Translations under genes and position numbers: made by a program
The notes under the pieces: model-generated
Database searches by the model: none
Told to the model about the DNA's origin: nothing
The model's input: only the letters and a program-made list of their open reading frames with translations
Shown here: positions 1-6,717 of the stretch, in pieces
Layout: every line of letters starts with the position of its first letter
How positions within the stretch are numbered: the first letter of the stretch is position 1
Assembly (NCBI GenBank): GCA_030830285.1
Contig: JAURNF010000223.1
Coordinates: 1-9,724 of the forward strand
Length of the DNA stretch: 9,724 bases
Origin: Candidatus Kapaibacterium sp.
GTDB lineage: Bacteria > Bacteroidota > Ignavibacteria > Kapaibacteriales > Kapaibacteriaceae
Reading direction: 5' to 3'

Positions 1-297
1 GGCACGAACCCACCATACGTGCAGCCCGAAGCCATGCAGCTTATCGTTGACCGCGGCGTGCGCCATCTCATGATCGACCTCCCGTCGGTCGACCGAGAGG
101 AGAGCGCCGGTCAACTCCCAGCGCATTGGACATTCTGGCAGTGGCCCGCTGCACCACGGGAAACCAGCACCATCACGGAGTTTATCTACGTGCCCGACAC
201 CGTTGTAGACGGCACATATGGAATGATGTTCAACATCGCCGGGTTCGACGGCGATGCTGCTCCATGTCGACCTCAACTCTTGCCTATCATTCAGTAA
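1..297 (+). CDS. Cyclase-family (kynurenine formamidase-like) metal-dependent hydrolase, 3' part
   Basis: This is the C-terminal end of an open frame that enters from the left edge, 98 codons before the TAA. The visible protein reads TNPPYVQPEAMQLIVDRGV, then a DLPSVDREES stretch, an AHWTFWQWP stretch and an EFIYVPD segment. This is the C-terminal pattern of the cyclase family (PF04199), which includes kynurenine formamidase KynB. The family hydrolyses amide or ester bonds with metal ions held by an N-terminal HxGTHxDxPxH motif, which lies outside this window. The His of the AHW segment and the Glu of EFIYVP are probably the usual C-terminal active-site residues. Full members have about 200-260 residues, so more than half is missing. 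The substrate cannot be told, and no tryptophan-degradation neighbour is visible. The GTG at 19 is almost certainly internal. The following 125 bases before ssb hold no convincing terminator. Confidence 0.8.
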   Translation, partial: GTNPPYVQPEAMQLIVDRGVRHLMIDLPSVDREESAGQLPAHWTFWQWPAAPRETSTITEFIYVPDTVVDGTYGMMFNIAGFDGDAAPCRPQLLPIIQ

Positions 298-357
298 CGC
301 GTCACGTTTTCATCGACAGATAGCACGACATGTTGCGGATGGCGCGACGTGGCGTGG

Positions 358-365
358 TATATTCG
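358..365 (+). promoter_or_regulatory. Possible TAnnTTTG-like -7 box upstream of ssb
   Basis: TATATTCG differs at one base from the Bacteroidota TAnnTTTG element. A TTG at 333-335 could be the -33 element, although the 22-base spacing is slightly long. The start codon of ssb lies 57 bases downstream, so the mRNA would have an untranslated leader of about 50 bases. It is the only candidate seen in the 298-422 gap; I see no operator or riboswitch there. Confidence 0.3.
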
Positions 366-422
366 AGCCAGCAACGACGCGTAGTCCGGAACGATTCGTT
401 GGAACAATTCCATAGGTGACGT

Positions 423-833
423 ATGTCGCGTACTCTCAACAAAGCGATGCTCATCGGTAATGTCGGGAAAGATCCTGACGTCAACTTCACGCCGAGCGGT
501 GTCAAGGTTGCGCATTTCCGTCTCGCCACGTCTGAAACGTGGAAGGACAAAGACGGCGCTGTGCAAGAACACACCGACTGGCATACAGTTGTAGCATGGC
601 GTGGCCTTGCTGATGTCGTTGAAAAACTCATCAGACGCGGCACACGCGTGTATGTCGAGGGCAAGATTCAATCGCGCTCGTTCGACGACCGTGACGGCAA
701 CAAACGATACGTTACTGAAATCGTTGCGGACAATCTGTTGTTGCTCGACGCAAGGCGTCCTGATATGCCAGGCAATGGCAGTGAGGACGAGCAGCACGCA
801 TCATCACCATCATCAGACGACATACCGTTCTGA
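423..833 (+). CDS. ssb: Single-stranded DNA-binding protein
   Basis: This 136-residue protein is a standard bacterial SSB. It coats single-stranded DNA during replication, recombination and repair, normally as a homotetramer, and recruits partner proteins through its C-terminal tip. The OB fold spans about residues 3-108. It opens with the typical LNKAMLIGNVGKDPDV segment, then shows FRLATSETW, HTDWHTVVAWRGLADVV and RGTRVYVEGKIQSRSF, all hallmarks of the family. The linker is short (about 23 residues, rich in Ser, Glu, Asp), and the protein ends in the conserved acidic tip DDIPF. The length is at the short end of the bacterial range. There is no clear Shine-Dalgarno sequence before the ATG. 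It is followed 22 bases later by the MCE gene and probably shares its transcript, although no functional link between the two is known. A possible promoter lies at 358-365. Confidence 0.97.
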   Translation: MSRTLNKAMLIGNVGKDPDVNFTPSGVKVAHFRLATSETWKDKDGAVQEHTDWHTVVAWRGLADVVEKLIRRGTRVYVEGKIQSRSFDDRDGNKRYVTEIVADNLLLLDARRPDMPGNGSEDEQHASSPSSDDIPF

Positions 834-855
834 CCCTCAATCGGAGATTTGACTT

Positions 856-1803
856 TTGGACGTTTCGCGTAGCACGGAAATTCGAGTAGGCATCGTTAGT
901 GTGATTTCTATCGCCCTATTGGTGATCGGCATCATGCTTGGCAAGGGTATCAGCTTTAGTCCAACACAGAAGTCTGTAGCTGTTCGGCTCCCGGCATCAG
1001 GTGGCATAGACGCCGGCAGTCCGGTAGTGGTCCTGGGTGTTCGCAGAGGAACGGTAACACAGGTGCAGAACGACAACGGAGGCGTGCTCGTAACGGCGAC
1101 GCTCGATGACATCTCCGACCTCAAGTCTGATGCCAACGCGCTCGTATCAATTCTGGAGATCACCGGTGGTAAGAAGCTGGAGATCACACCTGGCACTGCT
1201 ACTTCGCCATTCAACCCAAGCGCAGAAATCCCTGGTCGTGTAGCGGCCGACATTGGAACACTCGTTGGCGTGTTGGGCGATGCCAGTGGCGACATTACGG
1301 GTCTGATCAAGCGTCTCGACACCATTAGTATGGCTGCGAGCGACTTGTTGCGCGACGGCTCGGTGGTTGCGAACATCAAGACAATGGCCAGCGACGGTGC
1401 GCTTGCACTCACCGATCTGCGCGTGTTCATGCAGAACAATCGTGGCACACTAACATCGACGATCCAAGATCTTAAGACGCTTACGTCGGAACTTCGCGAA
1501 AGCGTGCATCGCAACGAGCCCGCCGTATCGCGGATTATCGCTCGTACGGAAACAGTTGTGAAGAACCTTGAAGGCACGCTCTCGAAAGCTGATGGTGCAC
1601 TTGCCAACGTGGACACGCTCACAACGCGCGTTAGCGGCATGGTCAACGACATCCGCACAAATAAAAGCCTGATCAATGCGTTGATGTACGACAAAACGTT
1701 GTTCGGCAAGCTCGACACCACGCTCATCAGTCTTCAGAAGGTTCTTAAGGACTTCGGACGTGAGGGCGTAAACGTCAACGTCGGGCTTGGTCATCGCAAG
1801 TAA
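856..1803 (+). CDS. MlaD-like MCE-domain lipid transport protein
   Basis: This 315-residue protein is a substrate-binding MCE protein of a Mla-type phospholipid ABC transport system. A single N-terminal membrane helix (about residues 11-29) anchors it in the inner membrane. It is followed by one MCE domain (about 38-118: VAVRLPASGGIDAGSPVVVLGVRRGTV..., ending KKLEITPGT). A long helical tail (about 140-300) then ends with a segment resembling the family's C-terminal GKLLYDDSLY motif (residues 272-300). Proteins of this type form hexameric rings that pass lipids between the membranes. The start is TTG at 856: the in-frame stop TGA at 850-852 rules out anything earlier, and GGAG at 843-846 is well placed. 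The usual partners MlaE (permease) and MlaF (ATPase) are not adjacent, so they must be elsewhere or beyond this window. The stop lies 9 bases before the next start, which implies co-translation. MCE membership is sure; the direction of transport and the substrate are not. Confidence 0.9.
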   Translation: MDVSRSTEIRVGIVSVISIALLVIGIMLGKGISFSPTQKSVAVRLPASGGIDAGSPVVVLGVRRGTVTQVQNDNGGVLVTATLDDISDLKSDANALVSILEITGGKKLEITPGTATSPFNPSAEIPGRVAADIGTLVGVLGDASGDITGLIKRLDTISMAASDLLRDGSVVANIKTMASDGALALTDLRVFMQNNRGTLTSTIQDLKTLTSELRESVHRNEPAVSRIIARTETVVKNLEGTLSKADGALANVDTLTTRVSGMVNDIRTNKSLINALMYDKTLFGKLDTTLISLQKVLKDFGREGVNVNVGLGHRK

Positions 1804-1812
1804 GCTCCCCTC

Positions 1813-3210
1813 ATGAACGTCCTCCGGTGGATCATCCTTGCTGTGGTCTGTGTATCCTGTGGTGGACCCCGCAAGCTTCAACAAAACTTCGATCTGCGGA
1901 GCGAGGGCGAGAAGACCGTTGAACTCCGGTTCGTTGGCACACGCCACGTCGACTCTTTAGATGTACGCAACGTCCGCACCGATGTCTGGAAAGTAGAGCA
2001 CTACGCATATCCCGATTCGATTCGATTGTTCGTGCGCGTGCTCGATACCACGGGCTACGTGGTCACACACATGGCGTATCCGTACAAGCGCGATTCCGCT
2101 CCCGATTACTTCCCACAACTTGTCGAGCATCTTGGTTCGCGCCGCAAGCAAAAGCATGTGCCAATCACGGACTACCGTGTGCGCGAGTATGGCGAGGCCG
2201 ACTCTGTTCCGGCCAACATCGCACTCGCCATCGATTGCTCAGGATCGATGAAGGGTGTGAAGGAAACCATCGATTATGGCACCGAGATCTTCATCGGGTT
2301 GAAGCGGTCGTTCGACAACATATCGCTGACGGCGTATCACAAGGACATTCGCACGGTGTTTCCGCTCACCTCCGACACGTCGGCGATGTTTCGTGCGTTT
2401 CGCGACTACCGTACAATGTCGCAGGGATTGTTCACCGCCACGTACGACGGAATTCTCAAGACGTTGAAGACGCTCGAGCGTGTGCCACTTGATCAACCAA
2501 AGGTATGCGTTGTGTTTGCTGATGGCGACGAGAACCTCTCGACAGCAAAGGTTGGTGACATCTTTGAGTATGCAACCAAGCACAACATTTCCATCTACTG
2601 CGTGGGCTTCGGCTATGCGCAGGACGAGCCGCTGCAAGATCTCTCGCTCTATACGGGCGGCAAGTATTACCGTGCGTACACAAGGAAGGACTTGCTCGCG
2701 ATCTTCATGGACATCTATCGCAGCTTGCGCAACTACTACTTGGTTACCTACACGCCACCACGGTACGAGGGTCTGCACGTGGCCGATCTCACGGTGCAAC
2801 TGCCAGGTCGGGACACCCTGATTGCGCGCGGTCAGTACGACAAGTCACCACTCGTGCCGCCAGATATTCGTGATGAGTTCTCGAAGCCAATCTTGTTCGC
2901 CTTCAACCAGAGCATCATCGACTCCACATCGTTCTACATTCTGGACGAGCTTGCCGATGCGTTGGAGCGATTTGAGCGCGTCGTACTCGAAGTACAGGGT
3001 CACACCGACAACATCGGCGGCGAGGAATTCAACCTGCGTCTCTCCAACGCCCGCGCCGAAGCTGTAAAGTCGGCACTCGTTGCGCGAGGCATCGACGCCA
3101 CACGCTTGCGTACAAAGGGGTACGGCTTTAGCATGCCGGTCGTCCCGAACGACTCGCCAGAGAATCAGGCGAAGAATCGACGAACGGTGTTCCGCATTCT
3201 GCGCAAGTAA
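1813..3210 (+). CDS. Lipoprotein with von Willebrand A and C-terminal OmpA domains
   Basis: This 465-residue protein is a predicted envelope lipoprotein. Residues 1-15 form a signal peptide ending CVS before Cys16, the probable lipidated residue; Cys at -3 of the lipobox is unusual but tolerated. Residues 17-130 are a beta-rich region I cannot assign. A von Willebrand A domain spans about 134-312, with the metal-binding (MIDAS) DCSGSM at 141-146 (Asp141, Ser143, Ser145), a candidate MIDAS threonine at 208 or 210, and VVFADGDEN near 233-241 supplying the later Asp. The C-terminal OmpA domain (about 358-465) has FAFNQSIID, GHTDN (396-400) and LSNARAEAVKSALVARGI, the signature that binds diaminopimelate in peptidoglycan. 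The protein would therefore sit on a membrane, grip the cell wall and present a metal-dependent adhesion or scaffolding domain. It starts 9 bases after the MCE gene without a Shine-Dalgarno sequence, so translational coupling is likely. The partner of the VWA domain is unknown. Confidence 0.88.
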   Translation: MNVLRWIILAVVCVSCGGPRKLQQNFDLRSEGEKTVELRFVGTRHVDSLDVRNVRTDVWKVEHYAYPDSIRLFVRVLDTTGYVVTHMAYPYKRDSAPDYFPQLVEHLGSRRKQKHVPITDYRVREYGEADSVPANIALAIDCSGSMKGVKETIDYGTEIFIGLKRSFDNISLTAYHKDIRTVFPLTSDTSAMFRAFRDYRTMSQGLFTATYDGILKTLKTLERVPLDQPKVCVVFADGDENLSTAKVGDIFEYATKHNISIYCVGFGYAQDEPLQDLSLYTGGKYYRAYTRKDLLAIFMDIYRSLRNYYLVTYTPPRYEGLHVADLTVQLPGRDTLIARGQYDKSPLVPPDIRDEFSKPILFAFNQSIIDSTSFYILDELADALERFERVVLEVQGHTDNIGGEEFNLRLSNARAEAVKSALVARGIDATRLRTKGYGFSMPVVPNDSPENQAKNRRTVFRILRK

Positions 3211-3237
3211 CGAAGTCGACACAGCCTGCCTGCCCAG

Positions 3238-3245
3238 TATCTTTG
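3238..3245 (+). promoter_or_regulatory. TAnnTTTG -7 promoter box abutting the amine oxidase start
   Basis: TATCTTTG is an exact match to the Bacteroidota TAnnTTTG element. Only four bases (CGGC) separate it from the ATG at 3250, so transcription would begin at or next to the start codon and give a leaderless mRNA. No clear -33 TTG is seen at the expected distance. Confidence 0.6.
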
Positions 3246-3249
3246 CGGC

Positions 3250-4773
3250 ATGGCCCGTACACCACTCATGCATCTTGTTCGCCGTGCGATTGCGCAAGCA
3301 GCCGCTCAGCACAGTCCATCCCGACGGTCGTTCCTTCAGACATCTGCACTTGCTGCTGCAGCTGCGGCTACTCCATCAATTCTGCAGAGCTGCACGAAGG
3401 CACCATCTGTTCGCATTGATCGTAGTGTGCGTGTTGCCGTTGTTGGTGCAGGCCTGGCCGGACTCCACGCGGCGTGGCTGCTGAAGAAGGCGAACGTAGA
3501 CGTGGCGCTCTTCGAAGCTTCAAAGCGTCTCGGTGGAAGGTGTCTCACAGCAAACAATCTGCTGATCAACGGAGCATGGACCGAACTTGGTGGTGAGTTC
3601 ATCGACAGTGGTCACGGCGACATGCTTTCCCTTGCGAACTCCCTTGGCGTAGAACTCATCGATACTCAGTCGATGCGGTTTCAAGACAACGACACGTACT
3701 ACTTCCATGGTCGTGCATACACGATGGACGACATCGTAGCTGCCGTTGAGCCATTCCTTGCGCGTATCGCCGCAGATGCCGAAAAGCTTCCGCCATCGCT
3801 TGCAGACCTGCGGACAAGTCCGGCACGTTCGCTCGACCTACTCTCGTTGGAATCATATTTCGCTGGACTCGGGATCGAAGGTTGGCTACGGTCAATGCTG
3901 GAGATTGCCTTCGTCACAGAAAACGGACTTGAGCTCGGTGAGCAGAGCGCGCTCAACCTGATCACAATGGTCAGCACGGATACATCGGATGGCGAATTCA
4001 AACCATTCGGTGCGAGCGACGAGCGCTTCGTTGTGCACGGTGGTGTACAACGCATCACCAACGCTCTTGCGTCTGCTGTGCAAGGATCGACGCATACCAA
4101 CCACGTACTCACTGATGTGTCGCATAACGGCGAACAATTCGTCATCGCCTTCCAACATGGCATTGATGCCGTACATATCGCAGCAGACCACGTAGTGCTC
4201 GCGCTGCCGTTTACAATGCTGCGCAACGTTTCGCTTAACATCGAACTTCCGGAGATCAAGCGTCGCGTGATCAACGAGCTACGCTATGGCACCAACGGAA
4301 AACTCTTGATGGGATTTGACGACGCGTTCTGGAACAACTACGAACAAAGTGGAACAATTCTGACCGACCTGCCGCTGCAGCTCGTGTGGGAGAACTCCTA
4401 CATGCAGGACGTCAAGGGCGCAGGACTCACGATGTTCTACGGCGGTAGCATGAGTCGTGTGATCAACGGCATGTCCAACAAGGAAGCCGGCGCTATGATG
4501 ATGCAACACCTCAATACCGTGTGGCCATTCAGTGCGGGCAACACGCCAACGCGCATCGAGCGCATGCATTGGCCAACACAGCCCTACATCAAGGCATCGT
4601 ACTCTGCGTATGGTCCAGGGCAATGGACAGACTTCTATGGAGTAGAAGGCGCATCTGTTGGCAACCTGCACTTTGCTGGCGAGCACTGCAGCTTGCAGCA
4701 CAAGGGCTATATGAATGGCGCTGCGGAGACAGGCAGACTTGCTGCCGAACGCATCTTGACTACGATTGCCTAA
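3250..4773 (+). CDS. Tat-exported flavin amine oxidase family protein
   Basis: This 507-residue protein belongs to the FAD-dependent amine oxidase family (PF01593). Members oxidise amines or amino acids to imines with FAD, usually making hydrogen peroxide. The N-terminus carries a twin-arginine signal (SRRSFLQ, Arg25-Arg26) and an alanine-rich stretch. It is followed by ILQSC with Cys48 as a likely lipidation site, so the folded enzyme is probably exported and membrane-anchored. The FAD-binding motif is VVGAGLAGLHAA (G66, G68, G71), with Glu89 for the ribose and RLGGR at 93-97. The C-terminal FAD segment reads FAGEHCS (475-481) followed by GYMNGAAETG (486-495). The SGGC that bonds FAD covalently in mammalian MAO is not seen, so FAD is likely non-covalent. 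The substrate is unknown; L-amino acid oxidase, polyamine oxidase or a tryptophan-monooxygenase-like role are all possible. The ATG at 3250 is favoured over Met7 (3268) because it keeps a normal Tat n-region and follows the promoter box directly. The 3' end overlaps the convergent gene by 14 bases. Confidence 0.88.
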   Translation: MARTPLMHLVRRAIAQAAAQHSPSRRSFLQTSALAAAAAATPSILQSCTKAPSVRIDRSVRVAVVGAGLAGLHAAWLLKKANVDVALFEASKRLGGRCLTANNLLINGAWTELGGEFIDSGHGDMLSLANSLGVELIDTQSMRFQDNDTYYFHGRAYTMDDIVAAVEPFLARIAADAEKLPPSLADLRTSPARSLDLLSLESYFAGLGIEGWLRSMLEIAFVTENGLELGEQSALNLITMVSTDTSDGEFKPFGASDERFVVHGGVQRITNALASAVQGSTHTNHVLTDVSHNGEQFVIAFQHGIDAVHIAADHVVLALPFTMLRNVSLNIELPEIKRRVINELRYGTNGKLLMGFDDAFWNNYEQSGTILTDLPLQLVWENSYMQDVKGAGLTMFYGGSMSRVINGMSNKEAGAMMMQHLNTVWPFSAGNTPTRIERMHWPTQPYIKASYSAYGPGQWTDFYGVEGASVGNLHFAGEHCSLQHKGYMNGAAETGRLAAERILTTIA

Positions 4774-6337
4774 ACACGTGCTGGGCGATCGACGTGGCAA
4801 CATTCTGTCCGTCGAGCGCTGCACTCACAATACCACCAGCATATCCAGCACCCTCGCCGCACGGGAAGAGTCCGCGCACATGCGTGTGCTCGCGCGTTGC
4901 TGTATCGCGAGGTATACGCACTGGCGATGACGTGCGCGATTCAACGCCCACCATGACCGCCTCGTTCGTGAGATAGCCCGGCATCATCCGTCCGAACTCA
5001 ACGATCGCTGCACGAAGTCGCGCATCAACTGGTGCCGGAAGAATCGCACGCAGATCAACACTCGAGTGACCCGGGATGTAGGACGTACGTGGGATCGTTG
5101 CCGATACGCGACCGTCGAGGTAGTCGACCAAACGTTGTGCTGGTGCACGTTGCGAACCATCACCTGTTGCGGCAAACGCTGCACGTTCTACGGATGCTTG
5201 ATACTCCAGCGCTGCACGAGCGCCATGCTGTGTGAATTCCTGCCAATCGTCTTCCTCGACTGCCACCACCGTGCCGGAGTTCGCAAACGGCGAGTCACGT
5301 CGCGACATCGACATACCGTTGACAACGATCTCTCCTGGTGAGGTTGCGGCCGGAACAATCAAACCGCCCGGACACATACAGAACGAGAACACACCACGTC
5401 TGTTTGACTGACACACCAACTTGTAGGATGAAGCTGGAAGATGCGGATCGCGTGGCGACTGGTGATACTGAATCTCATCAACAAGTGCTTGTGCATGCTC
5501 AATGCGCACACCCAGTGCGAACGGCTTTGCCTCGATCGCAACGTCGTGCTCGACGCACATATCAATCACGTCACGCGCACTGTGTCCTGTTGCCAAGATC
5601 ACAGCGTCGCCCAGCACTTCCGTGCCGCTAGCACAGATCACACCAGCAACGCGACGTTCCGGCGACGTGTGCATCGCGAAGCCCGTGACATGCGCATCAA
5701 AGTGCACCTCGCCGCCCAAGCGCAGAATCGTCTCGCGTATCGCTTGGACTACGGCCCAGAGCTTGTTCGACCCAATGTGTGGGTGCGTATCGACCAAGAT
5801 GTCTGGTGTTGCACCATGATCGACCAGCAATTGCAACACGCTTGCGATACTCCCCCGCTTGTGTGAGCGCGTATACAGCTTGCCATCGCTATAGGTGCCA
5901 GCACCGCCCTCGCCAAAGCAGTAGTTCGAATGTGGGTTGACTACGCCATCCTGTTGAATCGCGCGCAGGTCACGACGGCGTGCGCGGACATCCTTGCCGC
6001 GGTCGAGGATGATTGGTGTGATACCATACGTAAGAAGTTCGAGGGCTGCGAAGTATCCGGCCGGACCCGCGCCCACGATGACAACACGCTTCCGAGGGTC
6101 GGCACCAAGGCAGCGGTCGACCTCGCTAGTTACCACTGGCGGCTCTTCGTTGACGAATGCATCAACGACAAGCCGCACCACAGGAAATCGAGAGCGAGCA
6201 TCGATCGACCGTCGAACCGGACGAACCGACGTGAGTGCATCATCAGAACAACCAAGCTCCGCGGCCACCATTCGTTGTACGGTGGCGGGGTCGGCAGCTT
6301 GAGATGGACGCAGGGCGAGTTCTATTCGTCGATGCAT
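4760..6337 (-). CDS. COG2509-type FAD-dependent dehydrogenase
   Basis: This protein (525 residues from Met at 6337) is an uncharacterised FAD-dependent dehydrogenase of the COG2509 type. Positions here count from that Met. An N-terminal domain of about 80 residues contains VRPVRRSIDAR. It is followed by the FAD motif VVIVGAGPAGYFAA (about 85-98), the family hallmark CFGEGGAGTYSDGKLYTR (about 140-157), FSFCMCPGGLIVPA, a VVNGMSMSRRDSPFANSG stretch, and the closing FPCGEGAGYAGGIVSAALDG that completes the FAD site. The enzyme is predicted cytoplasmic, with no signal or membrane segment; its substrate is unknown. Start choice: the same frame reaches an ATG at 6397, but that version overlaps the divergent gene's start. 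The family usually begins just before the segment here read as MHRRIELALRPSQAA, and a TAGCTTCG box lies 5 bases upstream of 6337. All three favour 6337. The stop (4760-4762) lies inside the end of the amine oxidase gene. Confidence 0.88.
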   Translation of the reverse strand: MHRRIELALRPSQAADPATVQRMVAAELGCSDDALTSVRPVRRSIDARSRFPVVRLVVDAFVNEEPPVVTSEVDRCLGADPRKRVVIVGAGPAGYFAALELLTYGITPIILDRGKDVRARRRDLRAIQQDGVVNPHSNYCFGEGGAGTYSDGKLYTRSHKRGSIASVLQLLVDHGATPDILVDTHPHIGSNKLWAVVQAIRETILRLGGEVHFDAHVTGFAMHTSPERRVAGVICASGTEVLGDAVILATGHSARDVIDMCVEHDVAIEAKPFALGVRIEHAQALVDEIQYHQSPRDPHLPASSYKLVCQSNRRGVFSFCMCPGGLIVPAATSPGEIVVNGMSMSRRDSPFANSGTVVAVEEDDWQEFTQHGARAALEYQASVERAAFAATGDGSQRAPAQRLVDYLDGRVSATIPRTSYIPGHSSVDLRAILPAPVDARLRAAIVEFGRMMPGYLTNEAVMVGVESRTSSPVRIPRDTATREHTHVRGLFPCGEGAGYAGGIVSAALDGQNVATSIAQHVFRQS

Positions 6338-6342
6338 AGCTA

Positions 6343-6350
6343 CGAAGCTA
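6343..6350 (-). promoter_or_regulatory. Possible TAnnTTTG-like box before the COG2509 dehydrogenase
   Basis: Read on the minus strand, TAGCTTCG differs by one base from TAnnTTTG. It lies 5 bases before the ATG at 6337, the same arrangement as at the amine oxidase gene. It would give a nearly leaderless transcript. No convincing -33 element is seen. Confidence 0.35.
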
Positions 6351-6372
6351 CGGAGGATCGCCAACAGCCGAC

Positions 6373-6379
6373 TATCTTG
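6373..6379 (+). promoter_or_regulatory. Possible -7-like box before the MGMT-like gene
   Basis: TATCTTG followed by CGCG and then ATG closely resembles the arrangement at 3238-3252 (TATCTTTG, CGGC, ATG) with one T missing from the box. It could drive a leaderless transcript of the gene at 6384. The match is imperfect and there is no -33 element, so it is a candidate only. Confidence 0.3.
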
Positions 6380-6383
6380 CGCG

Positions 6384-6710
6384 ATGGCCTCTGACATCTA
6401 CGAGCGCATCTACGACATCGTCCGTGCAATCCCACGGGGGAAGGTCACCACCTATGGACACATCGCCGCGGCGATTGGATCCCGTGGCGGGGCGCGTCTC
6501 GTGGGGTGGGCACTCAACGCCGTAGCGCATAGCGACCGTATCGATATCCCCTGTCACCGCGTTGTGAACCGTCTGGGTGAGCTGTCGGGGAAAATGCATT
6601 TCGAGACCCCCCACGTGATGCGGGAGCGCCTCCAGGCCGAGGATATCCAGTTCCAGGGCGAGGCCGTAGATATGCGCCAGCACCTCTGGGTGCCGCCGAC
6701 GGAGGCATAA
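6384..6710 (+). CDS. MGMT-family / alkyltransferase-like DNA repair protein with intact Cys
   Basis: This 108-residue protein is just the DNA-binding and active-site domain of O6-alkylguanine-DNA alkyltransferase (PF01035), without the N-terminal domain of Ogt/Ada. It has the helix-turn-helix region IPRGKVTTYGHIAAAIG with Tyr24, matching the base-flipping Tyr of MGMT. The arginine finger is in GGARLVGWALNA (Arg38), followed by IPCHRVVNRLGELSG with Cys57 at the methyl-acceptor position. The ending GKMHFETP...HLW is typical of short alkyltransferase-like (ATL) proteins of FCB bacteria. ATL proteins usually replace the Cys with Trp or Ala and flag O6-alkylguanine for nucleotide excision repair, whereas a protein with PCHR may remove the alkyl group itself. 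The ATG at 6384 gives the family's normal N-terminus (DIYERIYDIVRAIPRGK). The gene is divergent from the COG2509 gene with about 46 bases between the preferred starts. Confidence 0.9.
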   Translation: MASDIYERIYDIVRAIPRGKVTTYGHIAAAIGSRGGARLVGWALNAVAHSDRIDIPCHRVVNRLGELSGKMHFETPHVMRERLQAEDIQFQGEAVDMRQHLWVPPTEA

Positions 6711-6717
6711 TACACCG

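Noticed and set aside
296..310. Possible terminator after the cyclase gene (AACG, short loop, CGTT, then TT)
   Set aside because: The stem is only 4 base pairs and the T run is short, too weak to call.
787..815. CAT/ATC triplet run that encodes a histidine run in another frame
   Set aside because: In the ssb frame it encodes the ordinary Ser-rich linker before the DDIPF tip. The run is short and the alternative frame has no start context or other support.
837..1727. A 296-codon open frame on the minus strand opposite the MCE gene
   Set aside because: Its translation is rich in Ser, Thr, Val and Arg with no recognisable motif, which is typical of the antisense shadow of a moderately GC-rich gene. 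The plus strand encodes a clear MCE protein.
2239..2799. A 186-codon minus-strand frame within the VWA-OmpA gene
   Set aside because: It is antisense to the VWA domain, whose MIDAS motif and fold pattern are clear. The translation shows no family motif.
3699..4274. A 191-codon open frame on the minus strand inside the amine oxidase gene
   Set aside because: Serine-rich antisense composition, no domain, and it lies wholly within a well-supported gene.
401..4360. GAACAATTC occurring near 401, 4132 and 4351
   Set aside because: Two of the copies are inside coding sequence, spacing is irregular and no dyad or neighbouring motif supports an operator. Chance is the simplest reading.
5441..5866. 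A 141-codon plus-strand frame opposite the COG2509 gene
   Set aside because: The minus strand carries a full set of FAD-dehydrogenase motifs across this stretch. The plus-strand translation has none.
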